Positions 52,169 to 61,100 of a stretch of DNA of 64,000 nt are shown one piece after another (within the stretch, counting starts at the first letter, position 1; every line of letters begins with the position of its first letter). Made by a program: the position numbers and the translations under genes. The notes beneath the pieces were generated by a model that saw only the letters and a list, made by a program, of their open reading frames with translations, had not been told where the DNA came from and did not search any database. The DNA lies in assembly GCF_021631985.1 (NCBI RefSeq), contig NZ_CP070225.1, positions 4,278,001-4,342,000 of the forward strand, given 5' to 3'. The DNA comes from Sandaracinus amylolyticus (lineage in GTDB: Bacteria; Myxococcota_A; Polyangia; Polyangiales; Sandaracinaceae).

Positions 52169-53094
52169 GCGATCGCGTCTGCGCGATCGACGTCGGGACC
52201 AACACGCTGCTCGGGCTGATCGTCGAGCGCGCGGGGACGATCCGCGTGCTCGACGATCTCGGACACATCACGCGGCTCGGTCGTGGTGTCGACGCGCGCG
52301 GCCGTCTCGCCGACGACGCGATGGATCGCGCGATGAGCGCGATGCGCGACGTCGTCGAGCACGCGCGCGCGACGCACGGCGTGCGCGCGATCGTCGCGGT
52401 GGGCACGAGCGCGATGCGCGACGCGACGAACCGCGAGGTGATGATCGAGCGCGCGTCGCGCGAGCTCGGCGTCGCGATCGAGGTCATCGACGGGGCGCGC
52501 GAGGCGAAGCTCGCGTTCCGCGGCGCGCTGCCGCTCGTGCCGATCGACGATCGCGAGGAGATCACGGTCGTCGACGTCGGCGGCGGGAGCACCGAGATCG
52601 CATCGGGGCGCGGCGCTCGTCTCGCGCGATCGGTGAGCCTCGACGTCGGCAGCGTGCGCCTCTTCGAGCGACACCTCCGCGCCGATCCGCCCTCGCGCGC
52701 GCAGATCGACGCGCTGATCGCCGACGTCGATCGCGCGATCGACGCGAGCGGCGCGCGCTTCGCGGGCTCATTCGTCGCGCTCGCGGGCACGGCGTGCACC
52801 GTCGCCGCGGTCGCGCGCGGGATCGATCCCGAAGGCGCGAACGCGGTGCACGGCACGAGCTTGTCACGCGACGCGCTGCACGACGTGGCGGTACGCCTCG
52901 CCTCGATGAGGATCGACGAGCGACGCACGACCCCGGGCGTGCCTCCGGGCCGCGAGGACGTGGTCGCGGCCGGCGCGCTGCTGCTCGATCGGATCGCGGA
53001 GCGCGCGGGCGCCTCGTCGATCGAGATCTCGAACGGCGGGGTGCGCTGGGGCCTCGCGCTGGAGCGCCTCGCGCCCGGCGCGGGCGGGTGCTAG
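52165..53094 (+). CDS. Ppx/GppA phosphatase family protein
   Basis: A 309-residue protein of the exopolyphosphatase/guanosine pentaphosphatase family. The N-terminal motif AIDVGTNTLLGLIVE, then VGTSAMRDATN, GAREAKLAF and VVDVGGGSTEI are diagnostic. There is no ATG, GTG or TTG in frame near the expected start; a CTG at 52165 overlaps the OmpA stop (CTGA) with GGAGG upstream, and I take it as the start. It is shorter than long Ppx (about 500 residues), like the two-domain actinobacterial forms. Confidence 0.85.
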   Translation: MSDRVCAIDVGTNTLLGLIVERAGTIRVLDDLGHITRLGRGVDARGRLADDAMDRAMSAMRDVVEHARATHGVRAIVAVGTSAMRDATNREVMIERASRELGVAIEVIDGAREAKLAFRGALPLVPIDDREEITVVDVGGGSTEIASGRGARLARSVSLDVGSVRLFERHLRADPPSRAQIDALIADVDRAIDASGARFAGSFVALAGTACTVAAVARGIDPEGANAVHGTSLSRDALHDVAVRLASMRIDERRTTPGVPPGREDVVAAGALLLDRIAERAGASSIEISNGGVRWGLALERLAPGAGGC

Positions 53095-53124
53095 GGTCGC
53101 GCGATTTTTCGCGGGGAGAACGCG

Positions 53125-53991
53125 ATGACGACGCGAATCGTCGGCGTGATCGGAGGCAGCGGCCTCTACGACATGGATGGGCTCGTCGAGCGCAGCGAGC
53201 ACCGCGTCACCACGACGTTCGGTGATCCTTCCGACGTCGTGATCGCGGGCACGCTCGGCGACACGCGCTTCCTGTTCCTGCCGCGGCACGGGCGCGGTCA
53301 CCGCATCCCGCCGCACCGCATCAACTACCGCGCGAACCTCCTCGCGCTGAAGCAGCTCGGCGCCGAGCAGGTGATCAGCATCAGCGCGGTCGGCTCGATG
53401 CAGGAGGACATCCACCCCGGCGACGTGGTGCTCGTCGATCAGTTCATCGATCGCACCCGCAGCCGCCCGAGCACGTTCTTCGACGACGACGGGGTCGTCG
53501 CCCACGTCGAGTTCGCGGATCCGATCGACGCCGCGCTGCAGGACGCGCTCTATCGCGCCGCGCTCGAGGTCGGCGTGCGCGCGCGCCGCGGCGGCACCTA
53601 CGTGTGCATCGAGGGCCCGCAGTTCTCGACGCGTGCCGAGAGCGATCTCTATCGCAGCTGGGGCACGACCGTGATCGGCATGACGAACCTCCCCGAGGCG
53701 CGGCTCGCGCGCGAGGCGGAGCTGCCCTACGCGACGGTCGCGCTGGTGACCGACTACGACTGCTGGCGTCGCGAGGAGGCCGCGGTGAGCGTCGATGCAG
53801 TGCTCGCCGTGCTCAAGAAGAACGTCGGGACCGCGCAGGCGCTGCTCCGCGCGGTCTCGCCGAAGATCCCGGATCCCGCGACGAGCCCGGCGACGAACGC
53901 GCTGCGGCACGCGTTGATCACCCCGCCCTCGCACATCTCGGCGGCGGCGAAGGAGAAGCTCGCGGCCCTCATCGGCCGGCATCTTTCGTAG
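53125..53991 (+). CDS. mtnP: S-methyl-5'-thioadenosine phosphorylase
   Basis: A 288-residue phosphorylase that splits methylthioadenosine to adenine and methylthioribose 1-phosphate. It has IGGSGLYD at the N-terminus, LPRHGRGHRIPPHRINYRAN, and EGPQFSTRAES with GMTNLPEARLARE, where the Asn-Leu-Pro segment marks the MTAP group. GGGGAGAA precedes the ATG. The PfkB kinase follows 114 bases later; both may belong to methionine and adenine salvage. Confidence 0.92.
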   Translation: MTTRIVGVIGGSGLYDMDGLVERSEHRVTTTFGDPSDVVIAGTLGDTRFLFLPRHGRGHRIPPHRINYRANLLALKQLGAEQVISISAVGSMQEDIHPGDVVLVDQFIDRTRSRPSTFFDDDGVVAHVEFADPIDAALQDALYRAALEVGVRARRGGTYVCIEGPQFSTRAESDLYRSWGTTVIGMTNLPEARLAREAELPYATVALVTDYDCWRREEAAVSVDAVLAVLKKNVGTAQALLRAVSPKIPDPATSPATNALRHALITPPSHISAAAKEKLAALIGRHLS

Positions 53992-54105
53992 CCCGTCGCC
54001 TCGTCGTTCTCCCTTCGTGCGCGCCGCGCGCGTCCTCGCCAACCGAGAGGATCGCCGCGGCGCGGACTCGTGTGTGCCCCGTTCGTTCTCATGAGGAGTG
54101 AGCCC

Positions 54106-55035
54106 ATGTCGTCGATGCTCGTGGTCGGCTCGGTCGCGCAGGACACCATCCACAATCACCTCGGCACGCACGAGCGCGTGCTCGGCGGCTCGGCGACGTT
54201 CGCGGCGCTCGCGGCGTCGTACTTCACGCCGGTGAAGCTGGTCGGCGTCGTGGGACGCGACTTCCCCGACTCGGGCGTGCAGCTGCTGCGCGACAAGGGC
54301 GTCGACGTGCGCGGCCTCGAGGTGGTCGAGGGCAAGACGTTCTTCTGGGAGGGCCGCTACTCGGACGACCTCACGAGCCGCGAGTCGCTCAAGACCGAGC
54401 TCGGCGTGTTCGCGTCGTTCCAGCCGAAGATCCCCGCGGAGCACCGCAAGACGCCGTACGTGATGCTCGGCAACATCGATCCCGAGCTGCAGGTCGCGGT
54501 GCTCGATCAGATCGACGCGCCGAAGCTGGTGATCGCGGACACGATGAACTTCTGGATCTCGGGCAAGCCGCTCGAGCTCGCGAAGATGCTGAAGCGCATC
54601 GACCTGCTCGTGATCAACGAGGAGGAAGCGCGCCAGCTCTCGGGCGTGCACAACATCCTCAAGGCGGCGCGCGCGCTGCTCGCGATGGGACCGCGCATCG
54701 TCGTGATCAAGCGCGGCGAATACGGCGCGCTGCTCTTCGAGGGCGAGAGCGTCTTCAGCGCGCCGGCGTACCCCTGCGAGGAAGTGCTCGATCCGACGGG
54801 CGCGGGCGACTCGTTCGCGGGCGGCCTGCTCGGCTTCCTCGCGAAGGAGGATCGGGTCGACGGCGCGACGCTGCGCCGCGCGGTCATCCACGGCTCGGTC
54901 ATGGCGTCGTTCCTCGTCGAGGGAATCTCGGTGGAGCGCCTGGTGCGCGTGACGCCCGCGGAGATCGCGACGCGGTACGCGGCGTTCGCGCGGCTCGCGC
55001 ACTTCGCGACGCCGTCCGAGATCGGCACGCTCTGA
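54106..55035 (+). CDS. PfkB-family sugar or nucleoside kinase
   Basis: A 309-residue kinase of the ribokinase/PfkB family. VVGSVAQDTI and VLGGSATFAALAAS form the N-terminal substrate site, and DPTGAGDSFAGGLLG holds the anion hole and catalytic Asp. The ATG at 54106 has AGGAG upstream. The substrate is not set by the sequence; the position after mtnP suggests a purine nucleoside or methylthioribose-related compound. Three hairpins follow. Confidence 0.88.
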   Translation: MSSMLVVGSVAQDTIHNHLGTHERVLGGSATFAALAASYFTPVKLVGVVGRDFPDSGVQLLRDKGVDVRGLEVVEGKTFFWEGRYSDDLTSRESLKTELGVFASFQPKIPAEHRKTPYVMLGNIDPELQVAVLDQIDAPKLVIADTMNFWISGKPLELAKMLKRIDLLVINEEEARQLSGVHNILKAARALLAMGPRIVVIKRGEYGALLFEGESVFSAPAYPCEEVLDPTGAGDSFAGGLLGFLAKEDRVDGATLRRAVIHGSVMASFLVEGISVERLVRVTPAEIATRYAAFARLAHFATPSEIGTL

Positions 55036-55046
55036 TCGGGCGCGCC

Positions 55047-55080
55047 GCTACGGAATCCGTAGCGCTACGGATTCCGTAGC
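55047..55080. terminator. 34-bp perfect palindrome after the PfkB gene
   Basis: Two copies of a 17-mer (55047-55063 and 55064-55080), each itself a palindrome, form a perfect 34-bp inverted repeat 11 bases after the stop. Two more hairpins follow: GCGACC-TTCG-GGTCGC (55079-55094) and GCGCGCT-ACGA-AGCGCGC (55114-55131). The cluster probably ends transcription. Confidence 0.7.
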
Positions 55081-55196
55081 GACCTTCGGGTCGCCCCCGG
55101 GAAAAATCGTTGCGCGCGCTACGAAGCGCGCCGACCGTCTCGCTTTGTGGTTAGGATGGCGCCCCGCGCGTGCGCGCGACCACGAGGAGATTGGCG

Positions 55197-56225
55197 ATGT
55201 CGAAGGGGCGGATTGGCTTGGCGATGATTGCGCTCGCCGGAGCGCTGAGCGTCGGGTGCGGTGACGACGACGGATCGACGGGGGGCACGGACGCGGGGCA
55301 GGCGGATGCGGGCTGTACGCCCATGACACCGCCCACGCTGCCGACCGAAGATCCTCCGACCGACGTCGAGTGCACGGCGCCCGACGGAGGCACGCCGGGC
55401 ATGGGCGCGTGCTGCTACGTGGACTCGCAGTCGGACGTGCAGGAGGCGCCCGAGCTGCGCCTCCGCTACCTCGAGATCAGCGCGCCGGAGGGCTCGGCGC
55501 TCACCGGGCCGGTGCTGCTCGGCGTGCTCAACAACGCGCTCGAGAAGGGCACGTTCGCGTGGCTGATCCGCGTCGAGGGCGCGGACGCCGACGGTGAGGT
55601 CACCGTGCGCACCGGCTTCGGCGTGAAGGCCGAGGACGGCACCTACGCCTTCCCGACGGGCGATGGCAGCGACCCGCTCGGCGTCGACGACGTGGAGCGC
55701 TACGGCCCCGCGGAGATCCCGGGCACGATCACGGGCGAGCGCGTGGTGACCGAGCGTCACACGGGCTCGGTCGTCGTGCCGGTGCTCAACGAGGCGGAGA
55801 CCGACGTCCAGCTCGAGCTCGAGCTGCGCAACATCCAGGTCATCGAGGGCGAGCTCAACAGCGAGCGCAGCTGCGTCGGCTGGCAGTCGAGCCGCGGTCG
55901 GTTCCAGACCGGCGCGATCCTCGACGGCTTCATCGAGGTCGAGTCGGCGCGCCAGGGCATGGTCGTGAGCGGCCCGGTCATGACGACGGTGTGCGCGGCG
56001 ATCGCGGGCCTGCTGACGCAGGCGAACTACTGCGAGGAGAACCCGCAGAGCATGTGGATCACGCAGCCCGACTCGCTCTGCACCGAGACCGGCTGCACGG
56101 CGAACGCGAGCTGCGAGGAGGACGTGTGCGATCGCGGCGGCGACAGCACGACGGGCCTTCCCGCGTGCAACGCGTGGCGTCTGGTCGCGCAGTTCGCGGC
56201 GCAGGGCGTCGAGATCACGAACTGA
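55197..56225 (+). CDS. lipoprotein, unknown function
   Basis: A 342-residue lipoprotein (SVGC) with an Asp/Gly-rich linker after the lipid Cys, a beta-rich middle (LRLRYLEISAPEGSALTGPV) and a Cys-containing C-terminus (CTETGCTANASCEEDVC). GAGGAGA precedes the ATG at 55197. No family recognised. A terminator follows, so it seems monocistronic. Confidence 0.78.
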   Translation: MSKGRIGLAMIALAGALSVGCGDDDGSTGGTDAGQADAGCTPMTPPTLPTEDPPTDVECTAPDGGTPGMGACCYVDSQSDVQEAPELRLRYLEISAPEGSALTGPVLLGVLNNALEKGTFAWLIRVEGADADGEVTVRTGFGVKAEDGTYAFPTGDGSDPLGVDDVERYGPAEIPGTITGERVVTERHTGSVVVPVLNEAETDVQLELELRNIQVIEGELNSERSCVGWQSSRGRFQTGAILDGFIEVESARQGMVVSGPVMTTVCAAIAGLLTQANYCEENPQSMWITQPDSLCTETGCTANASCEEDVCDRGGDSTTGLPACNAWRLVAQFAAQGVEITN

Positions 56226-56247
56226 CGCGCGGACGAGCGCGTGATGG

Positions 56248-56280
56248 AGCCCGCCCGGTCCGAGAGGACCGCGGCGGGCT
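56248..56280 (+). terminator. hairpin terminator
   Basis: A 14-bp stem with one bulged C and a GAGA loop, 22 bases after the lipoprotein stop. Confidence 0.75.
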
Positions 56281-56359
56281 TCGTCGTTGTGGGGCGCAAC
56301 GCGCACGGCGCGAGAGCGATGGCGGCCCGTCGCGAGTAGGCTCGCGGCGGGAGGGCTCG

Positions 56360-58003
56360 ATGCCGAAGGTGTGGGTGGGGCTGTGCGTCGCGATGGTGCT
56401 CGTGGGATGCGAGCCGGACTACGCGTGCGGCGACTTCGTGTGGAGCGAGGACCAGGGGCGCTGCGTGTGCCCGATGGGCACGACGCAGAGCGACGCGGGC
56501 ACGTGCCTGCTGAGCGACGGCGGGATGATCTTCCCGCCCGGATGGGACGGCGAGGTCCCGGGCGCGTGCCCGGATGGGCGCCCGATGCGCGAGCTCTTCG
56601 AGGACGCCGACGGTGACGGCCGCGGGCGCCCCGGCACCGGCGCGCTGCGCTGCGAAGGCGTGACCGATGGCGACGACTGCGACGACACGTGCGCCGAGTG
56701 TTTCCCCGGCGCGACCGAGATCTGCGACGGCCGCGACAACGACTGCGCGAGCGGCGCGGACGACCCGTTCGCGTGCGTGCGCGGCGCCGCGACGGAGTGC
56801 GAGACGAGCTGCGGCTCGACCGGCGTCGTCGCATGCGGGCTCGACTGCGCGGTGCCGGCGAGCGCGACGTGCACGCCGCCGGAGGAGGCGTGCGACGGAG
56901 ACGACGACGACTGCGACGGAGTGGTGGACGAAGGCGTGCTGGCCGTCGGCGAGCCGGTGGACTGGATCGCGCTCGTGGGCAACCACTTCCACGTCGAGCC
57001 GCGAACGGACGGGCTCGTCGCGGTGTGGGCGGATGACGCGGGAGTGCACGCGCGGCTCGTCGATGCATCCGGCGCGCCCGCAGGCGCGACGATCGATCTC
57101 GCGTCCACGCTCAACGCCGATCAACTGGACACCGACGTTCGCGGAACCGTGTTGTACGTCGCGTATTCGCGCGGCAGCGAGATCTACCTGCTCTCGGCGG
57201 AGCTGCCGTCCCTGACGGTCACGGCGGGACCTCGGCGGATCGCCAGCCTCGCCTCCCCGACCCACACCCTGCAGGTCGAGCACACGTACACGACGATGGT
57301 CTTCCACGACGCCGCATCGGGGAGCGGCATCCGCATGCGGTCGGGCACGAACATCGCGACGGACGCGTTCAACGAGCGGACCGCAGTCGCGGTGAGCACG
57401 CTCGAGTACGAGGTCGTGGTCCCCGCGACCTCGATCGACCGGACGTACATCGTCTACTCCGGTCGATCCTCGGAGGCCGAGGACTACGAGATCTACGTGC
57501 AGCCGGTGACCTCGCTCGGGCCGGACGGGACCGCGCACCGCATCACCGACAACGCACTGCACGACGATCGTCCGATCGTCGCCGAGCAGGACGATCGACT
57601 CGCGATCGCTTGGCTCCAGCGCGCCACGACCGGGTCCGGCACGTCGTCGTTGCAGGTCCACTCGATCGTACCGACGGCAAGCAGTCCCTGGCCGGCGGGC
57701 GACGAGGTGATGATCGGCACGATCAACGCGTTCGGCACCCACGACCTCGTGCCGTACGCGGGCGGTTGGCTCGCGATCGTCGCGCAGAGGCTGGAGATGA
57801 CCTATTCGTCGGCGGTCTCGCTCCATCCCCTTGCTCGTGACGCGCACGTCGCGGGCGAACAGCTCGAGATCGAGTCGACGACCGTTCGCTCGCTGGGGAT
57901 CGGGCGGGCCGCCGCCATCGGAACGACGCCGTGGCTGCCCCTCGCACACGCCAGCGAAGGCGGCGCGCCGAGATTCGACGCGCGCCCGGTCGGCTGTCCG
58001 TGA
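56360..58003 (+). CDS. MopE-type metal-binding-motif lipoprotein
   Basis: A 547-residue lipoprotein (LVGC). After a Cys-rich start there are two copies of the putative metal-binding motif of the MopE type: FEDADGDGRGRPG...DGDDCDDTC...GATEICDGRDNDC and CDGDDDDCDGVVDEG. The last 370 residues are beta-rich with propeller-like repeats (LVAVWADDAGVHARLVD, DDRLAIAWLQRA). GGGAGGG precedes the ATG. MopE binds copper in Methylococcus; here the motif is probably structural or calcium-binding. Confidence 0.82.
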   Translation: MPKVWVGLCVAMVLVGCEPDYACGDFVWSEDQGRCVCPMGTTQSDAGTCLLSDGGMIFPPGWDGEVPGACPDGRPMRELFEDADGDGRGRPGTGALRCEGVTDGDDCDDTCAECFPGATEICDGRDNDCASGADDPFACVRGAATECETSCGSTGVVACGLDCAVPASATCTPPEEACDGDDDDCDGVVDEGVLAVGEPVDWIALVGNHFHVEPRTDGLVAVWADDAGVHARLVDASGAPAGATIDLASTLNADQLDTDVRGTVLYVAYSRGSEIYLLSAELPSLTVTAGPRRIASLASPTHTLQVEHTYTTMVFHDAASGSGIRMRSGTNIATDAFNERTAVAVSTLEYEVVVPATSIDRTYIVYSGRSSEAEDYEIYVQPVTSLGPDGTAHRITDNALHDDRPIVAEQDDRLAIAWLQRATTGSGTSSLQVHSIVPTASSPWPAGDEVMIGTINAFGTHDLVPYAGGWLAIVAQRLEMTYSSAVSLHPLARDAHVAGEQLEIESTTVRSLGIGRAAAIGTTPWLPLAHASEGGAPRFDARPVGCP

Positions 58004-58058
58004 GCCCGCATCGCCGTGTCGCCGCGCACGACGGCCGGCTCTGATACCTCGCCCGCCG

Positions 58059-58088
58059 TTGATTCGAGTTCAACGACCCGCTTATCCT
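58059..58088 (+). promoter_or_regulatory. sigma-70-like promoter
   Basis: TTGATT (58059-58064) and TATCCT (58083-58088) with an 18-base spacer, 59 bases before the ATG at 58147. Confidence 0.5.
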
Positions 58089-58146
58089 CCCTCGACGGTG
58101 GAACCGCGTGTTGCGCAATGTGCGCGAGCGTCGGGGAGGATGTTCC

Positions 58147-61100
58147 ATGAAACGCCTTGGCTCGCTTAGCCGGCCGCTGTTCGCGGTCATGCTGATCTTC
58201 ACGGTGTTCGCATGCGGCGGCGGTGGCTGCTCCGGGTGCGAAGGATGTGGCGTCGCGCCGATTCCTGGTGGCTTCCCGCTGAACCAGCGCATTCCGAACT
58301 CCGCGCAGGTGCGCCTCTCGGAGAGCGGAATCCAGTTCATCGAGGACAACATCATGAGCATCGTCGGAACGCTGCTCATGGGCGGGCTCGAGTTCGACGT
58401 TCCGCAGATGTCGGGGAGCCAGTCGATCGGCGTCGGGAACGTGTCCTACACGCTCTGCACGTCGAACGACTGCGTCGCGCGCGGTGAGATCCAGGACCTC
58501 GATCTCACGCCGCAGAACGGCTCGAATCGCCTCTCGGCGCTCATCCAGGTGATCCTCGACAGCCGTGACTCGGCCGGGAATCGCCGGGCGATCCCTGTCC
58601 GGCTGCGGGGATCAGGAGTGCTCTTCTGGCTCGACACCACGTGCCAGGCCGACATCGACACGAGGAACGGGTCGCGCTCGCACATCGGGTTCGCGGCGGA
58701 CATCGACTTCGTGGAGGAGACGCGGGCCCCGCGTACCGGCTACACGCGGCTCACCGTCGCGAGCGCCGACTTCGCCGAGGGTCAGGACATCGAGAGCGAC
58801 GACATCGACATCGGCGGCTGCGACGGGCTCGATGGCGGAATCATCAACGGCGTCATCGGCCTCGTGAAGGACCAGCTCCTGGGTGCGCTCACCGGTCAGA
58901 TCACCCCCGTTCTCACCGACGCGATCGACTCGCAGCTCTGCACCCGTGCCGGCGAGACCGGCTGCCCGACGCCGGGCTCGCGGCCCGATGGCGAGGGCCC
59001 CGACGCGACCTGCGTGTTCGAGTCGGCCCCCGATCAGTGCGTGCCGATCCTCCTCGGCACCGACGGGCGCGGCGATCTCGGCAACGCCTTCCTCGGCGGG
59101 TTCTCACCGGGCACGCACGGACACGGACAGTTCGTGCTCGGCGCAGGTGGCGACGGCGAGGCCGTGAACAACGGCATGTCGCTCTTCATGGTGGGCGGGT
59201 TCATGTCGATGGATCCGACGTTCACCACGTCGCCCGGACACAACCCGTGCGTGCCGGTCGTCGAGCCGCCCTGCGTGCCCGGCGGTGAAGGCGCGGAGGG
59301 CTGCAGCATCGCGCGCGCCGAGGCGTTCCGCGGCAACGTGATCCCCGGCACCTCGACGACCTCGCACGTCGGGATCGGCATCGCCGAGGACTTCCTCGAC
59401 TACGCGGGCTACGGGATGTTCGACAGCGGCATGCTGTGCATCGGCGCGGGCACGCGCCTGAGCCAGCAGCTCTCGACCGGTCTCGTCTCGGGCCTCGTGC
59501 CCTCGCTGAACACGCTGACGTTCCCCGAGCGCGGCTCGCCGCTCACGCTCGCGATCCGTCCGCAGCTCCCGCCCGACTTCACGATCGGCACGAACGCGGG
59601 CGCGCCGCTGCTCACCGTGTTCCTCGAGCAGGTGCAGATCGACTGGTACGTGTGGAGCACCGAGCGCTACGTGCGCTTCATGACGTACCAGACCGATCTC
59701 ACCATCGAGATCAACCTGGACGTCGAAGCGGGCGAGATCGTGCCGCGCATCGAGGGCGTGACCGCGTCGAACTCGATGATCTTCAACAACGAGCTGATCA
59801 CCGAGAACCCCGACACCGTCGCGCGCGCGGTCGAGAACGTGCTCGGCACGTTCGCGGGCATGCTCGGCGGCTCGATCAGCCCGATCGCGCTCCCCGACAT
59901 CATGGGCTTCGAGCTCGACGTGCCGGCGGAAGGCATCCGCGGTGTCGCCGACGGCGGTGAGTCGTTCCTCGGCATCTTCGCGAACCTGCGCATCGCCGGC
60001 TCGGCGATCGTGTCGCCGGTCGAGACGAGCCTCGAGGTGTCGGACCTCGAGCTCGATCACGAGAGCATGGCGCTCGAGACCTGGGCGCAGGGCGACGGCA
60101 ACACCGTGTGGCTCCACTTCGGCGCAGAGGGCGCGCCGAGCTCCGACTACGAGTACAGCTATCGCATCGACGGCATGACGTGGTCGCGCTGGACCAGCGA
60201 TCCGCGCGTGCGCATCGACGACGACGTCCTGCTGCTGCAGGCGCGCCACGTGATCGAGGCGCGGGCGCGCATCCGCGGCGAGGCCGACTCGGTCGACCGC
60301 AGCCCGGCGCGCACCGAGCTCATCGTCGACGTGCTGCCGCCCGAGGTGCAGGTCTCGAGCGAGGGCACCGGCTTCGTGGTGCACGCGAACGACCTGATCA
60401 GCGCCGCGGAGCAGCTCGAGTACCGCTTCCGCGTACGCGACGGCGAGTGGAGCGCGTGGCAGGTGTCGCCGCGCTACGAGCCCGACACGCTGCTGGTCGA
60501 CGGCGGCATGCTCGGCATCGAGGTGCGCGACGAGGCAGGCAACGTGACCTCCGCGACGTTCCCGCTGATCCGCGGCATCCCGAACCCGAACGGCGGCGGC
60601 TGCGACTGCGGCGTCGCGGTGGGCGGCACCGATCGCAACGGACCGCTCGCGCTCGTCGGATCGATGCTGCTCCTCGGCGCGATGGTGGTGCGCCGCCGTC
60701 GCACGATCGATCGCTCGAAGCTCCGTCGCCTGCTGACGATCGGGATGCTCCTGCTCCCGCTCGTGCTCGGCGCGCAGGGCTGCGAGTGTGGTGGCGAGAG
60801 CGGGCCGCCGTGCGGCGACATGTGCATCGCGGCAGCGCCGCCCGGCCTCACCGCCGGTCAGATCTGCTGCGAAGAGACGAACATGTGCGCGAGCTACGAC
60901 GTGGACGCGCTCTGTCAGCCGGGCTTCACCTGCCCGATCGCGAACCTCGTCGTCGGCACCGGCTGCGCGGTCACGTGCAGCGAGTGCATGCGCAAGCCGC
61001 CGCTCCAGCAGGGCATGATCGGCACCGATCTCGATCTCGTCGTGAGCGAGAGCGGCGAGCAGTTCGTCAGCGGGTACAGCGCGGGCGTGCCCACGACGCA

